DNA from: Isosphaeraceae bacterium
GTDB taxonomy: Bacteria > Planctomycetota > Planctomycetia > Isosphaerales > Isosphaeraceae
Length of the DNA: 64,000 nucleotides
Reading direction: 5' to 3'
NCBI GenBank assembly: GCA_026004735.1
Contig: BPJS01000001.1
Coordinates: forward strand, 1,364,001 to 1,428,000
The position numbers and the translations under genes were made by a program. Positions 18,138 to 27,312 of this stretch are shown in pieces. The notes below the pieces were generated by a model. That model made no database searches and was not told the DNA's origin. It worked only from the letters and a program-made list of their open reading frames with translations. Each line of letters opens with the position of its first letter. The stretch's first letter is position 1.

Positions 18138-20180
18138 ATGGACCGCAAGAGTAAGGCCCTGATCGTCGGCATCGACGACTACGAGTCGGTCAGTCCGCTG
18201 CGTGGCTGTGTCAACGACACCCGCGATATCGCCGACGTGCTGATTCAGGTCTTCGAGTTTCCGGCCGATTCGGTCAAGGTTCTCGTTGATCGAGACGTTC
18301 GGCGTTCCAAGCTTCGTCCACTGATGAATTGGCTTTTCGAGGATATGGCCGAGGGGGATCGCGCGGTCTTTCACTTCTCCGGGCATGGCTCCCAGGTTGT
18401 TGACGAGGAAGGCGAGGAGACCGATGGCCTCGACGAGATCCTCTGTCTCCAGGATATGTCCTTCGACCGTCCTTCGAGCTATCTGACCGACGACGAGTTG
18501 GCCCGCTGGACCAAGCGCTGCCCCCGAGGCGTGATTCTCAACGTCTTCCTCGATTGCTGTCATTCGGGAACGGGAACCCGCAAACTCATCCCGCCGCTCA
18601 AAACCTTACCGTCCTCGCGTTATCCGCGCATCATCGAGTCGACGACGGCCCACCGTGTCGCCCAGCACCAACTCGCCCTCCAGCCGCACCTGACCGGTGC
18701 TGGCCCGGGGCTCACGCTCGAATCGATGGCCGAACTGGCTCGAGCGTTGGCAGAGCCGCCTCCCGAGGATCAAGTTCTGGCCCGCTTTGTGGACCCGCCC
18801 TTGGAAGTTCAGCGACGGATGGTCCGCCGCCTCGAAACACGGACCCGATCGCGAGCCGAGCCGTTTGAAGTCGTTCCCGGACTCAATCACCTTCTTCTGG
18901 CGGCCTGCCAGGACTATCAGACCGCGGCCGACGCCTCCATCGACGGCCAGTTCCGCGGAGCTTTCTCTTGCTACCTCGGCCGCATTCTCCGAGAGGCAGG
19001 CCGCGAGCTCGATCGCCACGAACTGATCCTCCGCCTGACCCGGATCCTCAGCGATCATCGCTTCGAGCAAGTTCCCCGCCTGGAAGCGGCTCACGCCCAC
19101 GGCCCGCTTCTCAGCCTGGGGACCGATGAACCGAGCTCAGACCAGACGCTGGTTACGGAGCTGCCAGCCCAGCCCGACCCCGGCATCCTCGACACCGACT
19201 CTCCTGCACCTCCACCGGAACGCCCGACCCCCGCCGACGGCTCCGAGCTTTACCGTGAGCTGCTCGCCACCTTCAACCGACTGCTCGATCTGATTCAGCC
19301 GAGCTTTCCCTCCCCGTCCGAGCCAGGGCGACCGACCGCCGCCGGTTTACGGCACGTGGTCTACGTTCACGGGATCGGTCCCCATTCGGCGGGTTATTCA
19401 GATCGCTGGTGGTCTGCGCTCAGTCCCCACGCTCCCTCTTTGCGTCCCGGAATCCGGGGAGGGAATCGCCACGAGGTCCTTTGGAGCGATCTGGTCAATC
19501 GACCGGGCCCGACTGCCGAGGGTCGCGACCCCGCGAGCGATCGCCTGGCTCACCAGATCCGCGAGGAACTCCAAGGCCGCGCCCTGTGGTTCGTCGAAGG
19601 TCACCGGGCGCTGGAATCCTCAGGCGATCCGCCGGTCGAGCGGCTCGAACACGACGCGATCATCCGTGGAGTGCTCTCCGGGATCGACGACTTCGCCCGG
19701 TACATGACTAGCCCAGCGCTCCGCCGGGCCGTTTTGGAGCGGTTCGCCGCGGTGGTGCGGCCCTTGCTCCACGCCCAACAGTCCCTGATCCTGATCAGCC
19801 ATAGTTGGGGGACAGTGGTCGCCTTTGAGGGCCTCCGCCAGCTCGAAGCCGACCCCGCGATTCCCCCCGACTCGATCCACGCCTGGTTCACCGTCGGTAG
19901 CGCTTTGTCGATCTCCGCGGTCCGCCGGAACCTCATGAGACGTGTGCCCGACGGTCGCAAGCCCCGCTCGGTCGCCTGCTGGATCAATGTCAACGCCCGG
20001 GGCGACTTGATCGGCGGACCGCTCCAAGCGCAGGGATTCGGCGTCGATGTCGAACGCCTCGGGTTGCCTCCCGTCGGCTGCGGGCCGCTCAACCTGGTCT
20101 GTGCCCACGCGTCTTATTTCGAGGCGCGAAACCTAGCCGTGAACCGGGACGTGTTCGCCGCCTTCATCGAGCGATCGTGA
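18138..20180 (+). CDS. Metacaspase fused to a C-terminal alpha/beta hydrolase
   Basis: I chose the ATG at 18138, preceded by GGAAGG at 9 bp, because it starts exactly at the caspase fold. The longer upstream open frame is non-coding. The product has 680 residues. Residues 1-300 form a C14 caspase domain with the His83/Cys141 dyad (HFSGHGSQ and DCCHSGTG). A proline/serine-rich linker spans about 335-400. The C-terminal part (about 403-680) begins HVVYVHGIGPHS and has a GxSxG-type elbow in SHSWGT with Ser556, as in lipases and thioesterases. Bacterial metacaspases cleave after Arg or Lys in general. The fusion suggests that cleavage may control or release the hydrolase, which is inference. There is no signal peptide, so it is cytoplasmic. 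No partner gene is adjacent. Confidence 0.87.
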   Translation: MDRKSKALIVGIDDYESVSPLRGCVNDTRDIADVLIQVFEFPADSVKVLVDRDVRRSKLRPLMNWLFEDMAEGDRAVFHFSGHGSQVVDEEGEETDGLDEILCLQDMSFDRPSSYLTDDELARWTKRCPRGVILNVFLDCCHSGTGTRKLIPPLKTLPSSRYPRIIESTTAHRVAQHQLALQPHLTGAGPGLTLESMAELARALAEPPPEDQVLARFVDPPLEVQRRMVRRLETRTRSRAEPFEVVPGLNHLLLAACQDYQTAADASIDGQFRGAFSCYLGRILREAGRELDRHELILRLTRILSDHRFEQVPRLEAAHAHGPLLSLGTDEPSSDQTLVTELPAQPDPGILDTDSPAPPPERPTPADGSELYRELLATFNRLLDLIQPSFPSPSEPGRPTAAGLRHVVYVHGIGPHSAGYSDRWWSALSPHAPSLRPGIRGGNRHEVLWSDLVNRPGPTAEGRDPASDRLAHQIREELQGRALWFVEGHRALESSGDPPVERLEHDAIIRGVLSGIDDFARYMTSPALRRAVLERFAAVVRPLLHAQQSLILISHSWGTVVAFEGLRQLEADPAIPPDSIHAWFTVGSALSISAVRRNLMRRVPDGRKPRSVACWINVNARGDLIGGPLQAQGFGVDVERLGLPPVGCGPLNLVCAHASYFEARNLAVNRDVFAAFIERS

Positions 20181-20388
20181 CTCCCAGTGGTGCGAACGCG
20201 GTCGCGAACGAAAAGCGTCCCCCTGGGCCGCCTGCAGCGGCGTCGACCCTCCGGATCAAGCCCGAGCCAAGCCGCCGCGGGGAACCGAGGTATCCGGGAT
20301 CGTTACGCGGAGCGAACCGCATCGCCACCTGACACGTTCATGCCCGGCACTGGCCGTTTTTTAGGCCCTTTTGAAAGCCGAGCGCCGC

Positions 20389-21558
20389 TTAGGACCGAGC
20401 TGCAGGCCGCCAGGTGTTCCAGGTGAGCTGAGTGTCGGAATCAAAGAGCGTGATTTGTGCGCCGGCGAGTTGGACGGCCTGGGGTTTCTGGCCAACCGAC
20501 TGCACGGTGCTGTTGGTCAGGATCGTGTTGACAACCGTCGGCGTCGGGTTCGTCACCGGTCGGGTCGCGATTCGAACAGTCGGCGGAGCGGGCGTCGGGC
20601 GTGGGTTCACCGCGGGGGTGGGGTTGCTGGCGACTACCGGTCGGCTCGGGGGCGCCGGCGGCGGCGAGACCTGCGTATCGCTCAGGACGAAGTCCAGCTT
20701 CACATTCTGCGAGCCGATCGTCACGTCGCGCGACTGCACCTCGCGACCTCCGATCAAGGCCCGCACCCGGTAACGTCCCGGCGCCAACGGAATCTGGTAT
20801 CCGCCTGGGCTGGCCGTGCGCGTTGATGCTGCCGTGCCACTGGCCCCTTCGACGCGGATCGTCACATCGGCCTGGCCCTCGCCGATGGAGTAAAACCCGT
20901 CCTTGTCGTTGTCCTTGTAAACCACTCCGAGGAGCTGCGCAGAGGCGTCAGCCCGTCTGGCCAATTTTTGGGTGACCACCATCTGTTTGGTTAGTCGGTT
21001 GCTCCGCGCAATCCCGATGCCGATCTCCTGAAACGAGTCATCCCGGTTGGCTGGTTCCAGCAAGTTGCGTCGGTGTCCTTGATCGGCCACGCCCCAATCG
21101 AGGGTGAACGCTTGCATCGCCTGATCGATCGATTCGGCGTAGGCAAAAGCGTTCTCAGCCGCCCGAATCGGCGTCCCGTAGCCAGCCCGCCGGATCCGGT
21201 CTTCGACCGACGACCCGTCCGATCCAGTATGCGACTGGAAGCCATTGCGGGCCATGTCGTCGCTATGGGCCTGCGCCGCCTGAGCCAGCGCCTCGTTCCA
21301 GGCCAACGGCTGCCGTGGCTCGGCCGCCGCGATCGCTGCCTTTTCGCGCGTCAAATCAACCCGGAAATAATCGAGCGCATCCTGCGTCGCCTCCGACAGC
21401 GAACCGGTCAGCCGCTCCGCCGCCGCCGCTGGGTTGGTCCGAACCAGATTGACCAACTCCAGAGCATACTGAAGCTCCGCGGTCGGCGCTGCGGAGAGGA
21501 CCTGCCGGCTCTCGAGCGACTCCACGGCAACCGCGGCACGAGAACGAGTCCGGTTCAT
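20389..21558 (-). CDS. Secreted CAP/SCP-domain protein with planctomycete-type N-terminus
   Basis: The ATG at 21558 has GGGAGG seven bases upstream, so I use it and not the upstream ATG at 21654. The 389-residue product starts with a basic stretch followed by VESLESRQVLSA, the LExRxLLSA-like motif seen at the N-termini of many planctomycete surface proteins (family knowledge). Residues about 30-190 form a CAP (YkwD-type) domain with the conserved His/Glu residues: AQAHSDDMARNGFQSH, AENAFAY and DQGHRRNLLEP. Then comes a beta domain of SdrD-B type (VVYKDNDKDGFYSIGEGQADV) and a Pro/Thr-rich tail. It probably acts at the cell surface. The function of bacterial CAP proteins is mostly unknown. Confidence 0.85.
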   Translation of the reverse strand: MNRTRSRAAVAVESLESRQVLSAAPTAELQYALELVNLVRTNPAAAAERLTGSLSEATQDALDYFRVDLTREKAAIAAAEPRQPLAWNEALAQAAQAHSDDMARNGFQSHTGSDGSSVEDRIRRAGYGTPIRAAENAFAYAESIDQAMQAFTLDWGVADQGHRRNLLEPANRDDSFQEIGIGIARSNRLTKQMVVTQKLARRADASAQLLGVVYKDNDKDGFYSIGEGQADVTIRVEGASGTAASTRTASPGGYQIPLAPGRYRVRALIGGREVQSRDVTIGSQNVKLDFVLSDTQVSPPPAPPSRPVVASNPTPAVNPRPTPAPPTVRIATRPVTNPTPTVVNTILTNSTVQSVGQKPQAVQLAGAQITLFDSDTQLTWNTWRPAARS

Positions 21559-22058
21559 GACACCCTCCCTAGCCCAAGCGAACAACGGGTCCGCGCCCTC
21601 GCGCCACGCCCTGAGAACAATCCCATTTCCCTTGACGCCCCACGTTCTAAGCAACGCCCATGCCGGGAACCCGCCGGTCTGCGAGCGGTTCCCCAGCAGC
21701 GTTCGAATCTCTCGTCCACCCCAAGGGTTACGACTTCCGTTCGGTTTTGCGGATTTGGCAATTTGGTTGAATCGCGTCGACCCAGCGGCCGATTCCGCCG
21801 CGGGCCGCGTTTCCGCCGCTTACAAGGCCAGCCGAAATTTGCAATCCGAAAATTCCCAAAAACGCCTCAAGTCACGACTTAGGGCGACCGACTAGACACC
21901 GTTCTGAGGACTTGCGAGACGTCAGCCGCTCCCGCTAGCTTGACGAAGGTTCGCTCCGGCGAGACCCTGAGATCGGAGGCGATGGCCATCGTCTGCCTCT
22001 CCGGTCCGGGATCGACCCCCGCGGCTCTATCGCTCTCGATCAGGAAAGAACCGGAATC
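21559..22058. other. Long divergent intergenic region upstream of CAP and phosphomutase genes
   Basis: These 500 bp carry no recognisable gene. The middle (about 21740-21890) is clearly more AT-rich than the surroundings and probably holds promoter or operator sites for both divergent genes. It contains the 12-mer TTGGCAATTTGG at 21755-21766, which recurs upstream of the metacaspase gene (18065-18076). It also contains a small inverted repeat AAGTC-AC-GACTT at 21869-21880. Confidence 0.45.
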
Positions 22059-23906
22059 ATGTCCTCCGACTCACAGACGCTCTTGGACCGGGTCACGGAG
22101 GCCGAGCGTGCTGGTCAGCTCTCGGCCGCCGCGGCCCGTGCCATTCGCCGCTGGCTGACCGAACCGCCGTTTCAGGCTTACCGCGAGCTGCTCGCTGCCG
22201 ACATCGAAGCCCAGAACTGGAAGACGCTCGACGACGTCTTTTACACCGTCATGGAATTTGGAACGGGCGGCCGCCGGGGGCGTATGTATCCGGTCGGCAC
22301 CAACGCCTTGAACGCCCGCACGATCGCCGAGAGCGCTCGAGGCCTGGCCGACTATATCACCGCGAAAACTCCGGGCGCGGCGGTCCGTTCCTGTGCGATC
22401 GCCTACGATACGCGGATCAACTCGCGCTCCTTCGCCGAGATCTGCGCCCAGGTTTTAGCGGCTGCGGGTTTCCAGGTCCACGTGTTTGCCGAGCCGCGAT
22501 CCACCCCTCTGCTTTCCTTTGCGGTCCGTCATCTCCGCTGCGACTGCGGGATCATGATCACCGCGTCGCACAATCCCCCGGCCGACAACGGATTCAAATG
22601 CTACGACGCCGACGGCAATCAGGTCGTCCCGCCCGATGATGCGGGCATTATCGAAGCCGTCCGCGCTGTTTCCGAGCGGGAGATCCCCGAAGTCCCGCTG
22701 GCCGATGCGCTGGCCGACGGCCGCGTAAGCTACATCCGGCCGGAGGTCGAGTCTGCGTATCTGGCTGCCGTGGTCAGTGAGTCCGTGGCCCGCGCGCGTG
22801 ACATCAAGATCGTCTACACGCCGATGCACGGCGTCGGCGAAACCAACGTCGCGGCCGCGTTGAAGACCGACGGCTTCGCGCACCTCAACATCCTGGCCTC
22901 TCAGCGGACCCCCGACGGTCATTTTCCCAACATTCCCGGCCACGTGGCCAACCCGGAAATTCCCAAAACACTCGAGGCAGCGATCGCCGAGGCCCGCGCC
23001 ACCGGCGCCGACCTCGTCCTTGCCAGCGATCCGGACGCCGATCGCATCGGCGTGGCCGTCCCCGCCACCTCCGACCCCCGCGGTCCCTGGGTCACCCTCG
23101 ACGGCAACCAGATCGGCGCCCTGCTGGCCGCTTTCATCATGAAGCAGACCGAAGCTATGGGTCGGCTACGCAACGACCACTACATTCTGACCACTCTGGT
23201 TAGCGGGCAGATGGTCAAAGCCCTGGCATGGCGTGAGGGCGTTCACTGCATCGACGACCTGCTGGTCGGCTTCAAGTGGATCGGCAAGGCGATCGACGCC
23301 AACGGCCATGTCGGATTCCTCTTCGCCTTCGAGGAATCGCACGGTTACCTCAAGGGCGACTACATCCGGGACAAGGACGCCGCCGTTGCCGCCATGCTCT
23401 TCGCCGAACTGGCCGCCGAAGTCAAGGACCGGAAGCAAACGCTGCTCGAATACCTCGACGACCTGTACATCGACGTCGGCCACTATGCCGAGCGGCTGCT
23501 GAACAAGATGTTCGAGGGTCGCCAAGGCTCCGAGCAAATGAACGCGCTGATGCGTGCTCTGCGAGAAGTTCCGCCGACCCATATCGGCGGCCTGGCGGTC
23601 TCCGAAATCCGCGACTACAAGGAACACGTCCTCCGCCGCGCCGACGGCTCCGAGGAATTGCTTCCCGAACCCTCCGCAGACCTGATCATCTTTGACCTGG
23701 CCGAACCCGGCTGCCGGTTTGCCGTTCGTCCCTCGGGCACCGAACCCAAGATGAAGATTTATCTGTTCGCCCGTTCGGACACCCGCGGCGCGACCGACTC
23801 GGCCTCGCTCGCCCCGATCAAGCAAAAGACCAACGCCCGACTCGACGCCATGGCTGCCGACATCGAAAAATACATTCAGAACGCCCTCGTCGAATTCGGC
23901 TCCTGA
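22059..23906 (+). CDS. Phosphohexomutase (phosphoglucomutase/phosphomannomutase family)
   Basis: A 615-residue alpha-D-phosphohexomutase with all four landmarks: phosphoserine loop ITASHNPPADNGFK with Ser170, metal loop DPDADRIG near 325, sugar-binding loop EESHGYLKGDY near 428, and C-terminal phosphate loop RPSGTEPKMKIYL near 557. The EESHG loop and the N-terminal helical extension (residues 1-70) resemble the PgcA/PGM2-like branch. It should interconvert glucose-1-phosphate and glucose-6-phosphate, feeding glycan precursors. It heads a co-oriented group with uvrC, an ABC-F gene and a phosphatase gene. The ATG at 22059 is preceded by AGGAAAG at a rather long distance. Confidence 0.9.
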   Translation: MSSDSQTLLDRVTEAERAGQLSAAAARAIRRWLTEPPFQAYRELLAADIEAQNWKTLDDVFYTVMEFGTGGRRGRMYPVGTNALNARTIAESARGLADYITAKTPGAAVRSCAIAYDTRINSRSFAEICAQVLAAAGFQVHVFAEPRSTPLLSFAVRHLRCDCGIMITASHNPPADNGFKCYDADGNQVVPPDDAGIIEAVRAVSEREIPEVPLADALADGRVSYIRPEVESAYLAAVVSESVARARDIKIVYTPMHGVGETNVAAALKTDGFAHLNILASQRTPDGHFPNIPGHVANPEIPKTLEAAIAEARATGADLVLASDPDADRIGVAVPATSDPRGPWVTLDGNQIGALLAAFIMKQTEAMGRLRNDHYILTTLVSGQMVKALAWREGVHCIDDLLVGFKWIGKAIDANGHVGFLFAFEESHGYLKGDYIRDKDAAVAAMLFAELAAEVKDRKQTLLEYLDDLYIDVGHYAERLLNKMFEGRQGSEQMNALMRALREVPPTHIGGLAVSEIRDYKEHVLRRADGSEELLPEPSADLIIFDLAEPGCRFAVRPSGTEPKMKIYLFARSDTRGATDSASLAPIKQKTNARLDAMAADIEKYIQNALVEFGS

Positions 23907-23994
23907 GATACCGACGCCGCCCAATCCTCCAACCGCGAACCCCGCGTGCACAGCCCTGATCCGCCCGGACCTCTCTGACCCGACGAAACCGGCG

Positions 23995-25326
23995 ATGCCG
24001 GACCGTGCCCCCGACAACCCGACGACTCCGCTTGCGCAGGCCCGCTTGCTGCCGCCGGCACCGGGTGTCTACTTGCTCAAGGACGCCCGAGGCCGGGTGC
24101 TGTATATCGGCAAAGCCAAGAATCTCCGCGCCCGGGTTTCCAGCTATTTCCAGAGGACCGCTGCCTCCGACCCCCGGATCAAAGACTGGATCGGCGAGGT
24201 GGTCAGCGTGGACCACCTGGTGACCGAAAGCGAGGTCGACGCCCTCTTGACCGAGGCTCGGCTGATCAAGGACATTCAGCCCCGCCACAATGCCGATCTC
24301 AAAGACGACAAGTCGTTTCCCTATCTTCAGATTACCACCGACGAGGATTATCCCCGCGTCGAGTTCACTCGGGAGCCGCGCGACCGCAACGTCAAGCTCT
24401 ACGGTCCATTCCCTCGGGCCAAGAGCCTGCGCGGTGCCCTCCAGATCCTCCAGAAGATTTTCAAGTTTCGGACCTGCGCGCTCGACATCGAGGAAGACGA
24501 CCCCCGTTGGCGTTGGTTTCGGCCCTGCCTGCTCGCCTCGATTGACCAGTGCTCAGCCCCTTGCAACTTCCGGATCGACAAATCGTCCTACCGCCAGTCG
24601 ATCGCCCGGCTCCGCCTTTTTCTCGAGGGCAAGAAAGCCGTCGTCCTCGAGCAACTTGAGGCCGAGATGCGTCAGGCCGCCGCCGAGCGTCTCTTCGAGA
24701 AGGCAGCCCGGCTGCGGGATGAGCTCAAGGCCCTGCGCGACCTCCATCTGCGCGGCGATCTGGCCAAGCATGCGCAGCCCGAGGTCTTCTACCAAGATCC
24801 GCGCCGCGGTCTCCGTGGGCTCCAGAAGCTGCTCGACCTGCCCCAACTGCCCCGGACCATCCACGGGCTCGATATCGCCCACCTCGGCGGCTCCGAAACT
24901 GTCGGCTCGCTGGTGACGTTCATCGATGGGTTGCCGTTCAAGCCGGGCTATCGCCGATACCGGATCCGAGGCGTTCCCGGAATCGACGACTATGCCTCGA
25001 TACGCGAGGTCGTCGCCCGCCGGGTTGAGGGCCTCCGCCAGCGCGATGAGCCATTCCCCGACATCTGGCTGATCGACGGCGGCAAGGGCCAGCTCAGCGC
25101 AGCCCTCGACGCGCTTCGATCCGTCCAGGCAACGCCACCTTGCGTCATCGCTCTAGCCAAGCAACAAGAGGAAATCTACCGCCCCGGTCACTCGGAACCT
25201 CTCCGACTCAGCCGCCGTTCCTACGCCCTCCGCCTGCTACAATACGTCCGTGACGAGGCCCATCGCTTCGCTCAGCACTATCACCACCTGCTTCGCTCGA
25301 AGCGAACCCTCGGCGAGGAACTCTGA
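23995..25326 (+). CDS. uvrC: UvrC-type excinuclease subunit without the C-terminal HhH domain
   Basis: At 443 residues this is much shorter than a usual UvrC (about 600). It has the GIY-YIG nuclease domain at about 18-100 (PGVYLLKDARGRVLYIGKAK) and a four-cysteine-type region near 160-190 (TCALDI, RPCLLASIDQCSAPC). A UVR-like coiled segment lies near 205-245. The RNase H-like nuclease follows, with the acidic residues in GLDIAHLGG, GIDDYAS and IDGGKGQL, and a His in RDEAHRFA. The frame stops right after LLRSKRTLGEEL, where the tandem helix-hairpin-helix domain normally begins. The sequence after the stop shows no HhH remnant before the next gene. Both incision centres look intact; DNA binding in nucleotide excision repair would have to differ. 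Confidence 0.88.
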   Translation: MPDRAPDNPTTPLAQARLLPPAPGVYLLKDARGRVLYIGKAKNLRARVSSYFQRTAASDPRIKDWIGEVVSVDHLVTESEVDALLTEARLIKDIQPRHNADLKDDKSFPYLQITTDEDYPRVEFTREPRDRNVKLYGPFPRAKSLRGALQILQKIFKFRTCALDIEEDDPRWRWFRPCLLASIDQCSAPCNFRIDKSSYRQSIARLRLFLEGKKAVVLEQLEAEMRQAAAERLFEKAARLRDELKALRDLHLRGDLAKHAQPEVFYQDPRRGLRGLQKLLDLPQLPRTIHGLDIAHLGGSETVGSLVTFIDGLPFKPGYRRYRIRGVPGIDDYASIREVVARRVEGLRQRDEPFPDIWLIDGGKGQLSAALDALRSVQATPPCVIALAKQQEEIYRPGHSEPLRLSRRSYALRLLQYVRDEAHRFAQHYHHLLRSKRTLGEEL

Positions 25327-25362
25327 GATGAGCCGGCGGTCGACCTCCGCTGTCCGACCCTC

Positions 25363-27264
25363 ATGATCCTGCTTTCCGCCCACAACCTCGGCCGCCAGTT
25401 TGCCGGCGACCCGGTCTTCCGCAATCTCGCCTTCGAAATCCGGGCTGGCGACCGGATTGGACTAGTCGGGCCCAATGGCGCGGGCAAATCGACTCTGTTG
25501 CGACTCCTGGCCGGACTCGATACCCCCGACTACGGCGTCCTCTCGGTCCGCCCGGGCATCCGCGTCGCCCTGCTCAAGCAACAGCCCGACTTCGAAGCCG
25601 GCCAAACCTTGTTCCAAGTCGCCCGCTCGGGCCTGGCCTCGTTGATCGACCTCCAACGCGAGCTCGAGGAAGCGGCCCAGGAAATCGCGGAAGCCGACGA
25701 CGACGCCGACCGCCTCCGCGCCACCCGCCGGTTCGAGCAGATCCAGGAGCAGATCGAACACCAGGACGCGTACGCCATCGACCACCGGATCGAACAAATC
25801 CTGCTTGGTCTCCGCTTCCGTTCCCAGGACTTCCATCGGCCCGCGGCCACTTTTTCCGGTGGACAACAATCCCGTCTGATGCTCGCCAAGCTGCTGCTCC
25901 AAAGCCCCGATCTGATGCTGCTCGACGAACCATCCAACCATCTCGATATCGAAACAACCGAGTGGCTCGAAGCCTATCTAAGTCGGCAGCCGGTGGCCAT
26001 GGTGATCGTCAGCCACGACCGCCAGTTCTTAGACGCTGTCGTGACTCAAATCTGGGAACTCCAATTTGGCGAGCTGACCATCTACCCAGGCCATTTCTCT
26101 CAATATTGGAAACTGCGCGAGGAAAGGGCCCGGCTTCTGGATCGCCAGCGGGAGCGGGTCGAGGAGACCATCGCCGATCTCAAGGACTTCATCGCGCGCA
26201 ACAAAGCCGGGCAGAAATCCCGCCAAGCCAAGGACCGCGAACGCAAGCTCGAACGCATCGAGCAGGTTCAGCGGATCCGGGATGTCGAGGCTCCGCCCAT
26301 GGGCTTCGGCTCGGCGGAACGCTCCGGCGATATCGTCATCGAGGCCCGCCACCTATCCAAGGCCTACGCCCAGCCCCTGTTCTCAGACTTCAACATCCAG
26401 ATCCAGCGCGGGCAGTCCGTCGGCATCGTCGGACCCAACGGGGCCGGCAAAACCACCCTTCTCAAGCTACTCATCGGCCGCGAACGCCCCGACGCCGGAG
26501 AGGTTCGCCTCGGCCACAAGGTCTCCATCGGCTATTACGATCAGGAATTGGCCAGCCTCCCGCCAGACACCCCGTTGATCCGCGCCGTCCAGCCCGAGGA
26601 CGACCCAGACTGGGTCGAGCAGGATACCCGCGATCTTCTGGCCCGCTTCGGTCTGAAGGGCGACGTCGTCTTCCAGACTGTTGGGCAGCTCTCCGGCGGC
26701 GAAAAGGGAAAGGCTGCGCTGGCACGACTGGCCGCGACGGAAGCCAACCTCTTGGTCATGGATGAGCCGACCAACCATCTCGACTTCTGGTCGTGCGCCG
26801 CGCTCGAACGGTCGATCCGCGAGTTCGATGGGACGGTTCTCGTCGTCTCTCACGATCGCTATTTTCTCAACCAGGTGGCCGACCGCATCATCGAAGTGGC
26901 CGGCGGCCAAGCCCGCGTCTTCGAGGGCGACTACAGCGCGTACCGCTATCAACGGGATCAGTTGGCGGCTGCTCGGCGCAATCCCCAGGAGGCCGCCGCC
27001 GCCCAGCCGAAGACCCCGGCGAGCGGTCCAGCCGAGAAGCCCCGTCGCCGCCGGAGGTTCCCTTATCGAAAGACTGCGGACATCGAACGCGAACTGGCAG
27101 CCGTCGAAGCCGAACTGGCCGAGGCTCAGGCCGCCCTTGCCGACCCCGCCACCTATCGCGACCCAGACTCAGCTCGCGCGGCTCAGGCTCGTTACGATGA
27201 GCTGGTTTGGCGCCACGGCCAGCTCTACGAACACTGGGAGGAGGCCCTCGAACTCAACAACTAG
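25363..27264 (+). CDS. ABC-F family ATPase (ribosome-associated type)
   Basis: A 633-residue protein with two ABC ATPase domains and no membrane segments, as in ABC-F proteins such as Uup and YdiF. Domain 1 has GPNGAGKSTLLRLLAG near 40, signature FSGGQQSRLMLAK near 166 and LLDEPSNHLDIE. The interdomain linker is charged and helical (about 245-305), like the tRNA-contacting arm. Domain 2 has GPNGAGKTTLLKLL near 363, LSGGEKGKAALARLA near 445 and MDEPTNHLDF. A C-terminal coiled coil follows (KTADIERELAAVEAELAEAQ). ABC-F proteins act on stalled or antibiotic-bound ribosomes or in Uup-like DNA processes. Sequence alone does not decide which. It lies 36 bp after uvrC. Confidence 0.9.
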   Translation: MILLSAHNLGRQFAGDPVFRNLAFEIRAGDRIGLVGPNGAGKSTLLRLLAGLDTPDYGVLSVRPGIRVALLKQQPDFEAGQTLFQVARSGLASLIDLQRELEEAAQEIAEADDDADRLRATRRFEQIQEQIEHQDAYAIDHRIEQILLGLRFRSQDFHRPAATFSGGQQSRLMLAKLLLQSPDLMLLDEPSNHLDIETTEWLEAYLSRQPVAMVIVSHDRQFLDAVVTQIWELQFGELTIYPGHFSQYWKLREERARLLDRQRERVEETIADLKDFIARNKAGQKSRQAKDRERKLERIEQVQRIRDVEAPPMGFGSAERSGDIVIEARHLSKAYAQPLFSDFNIQIQRGQSVGIVGPNGAGKTTLLKLLIGRERPDAGEVRLGHKVSIGYYDQELASLPPDTPLIRAVQPEDDPDWVEQDTRDLLARFGLKGDVVFQTVGQLSGGEKGKAALARLAATEANLLVMDEPTNHLDFWSCAALERSIREFDGTVLVVSHDRYFLNQVADRIIEVAGGQARVFEGDYSAYRYQRDQLAAARRNPQEAAAAQPKTPASGPAEKPRRRRRFPYRKTADIERELAAVEAELAEAQAALADPATYRDPDSARAAQARYDELVWRHGQLYEHWEEALELNN

Positions 27265-27312
27265 GTCGCGGAAGCCCGGCACCAACGCCTCGGCCCCCAC
27301 ACTCTCACTGTA

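Noticed and set aside
20340-20390. Possible terminator between metacaspase and CAP genes
   Set aside because: The only complementarity is a 4-bp GGCC palindrome pair around a T-run. This is too weak for a terminator.
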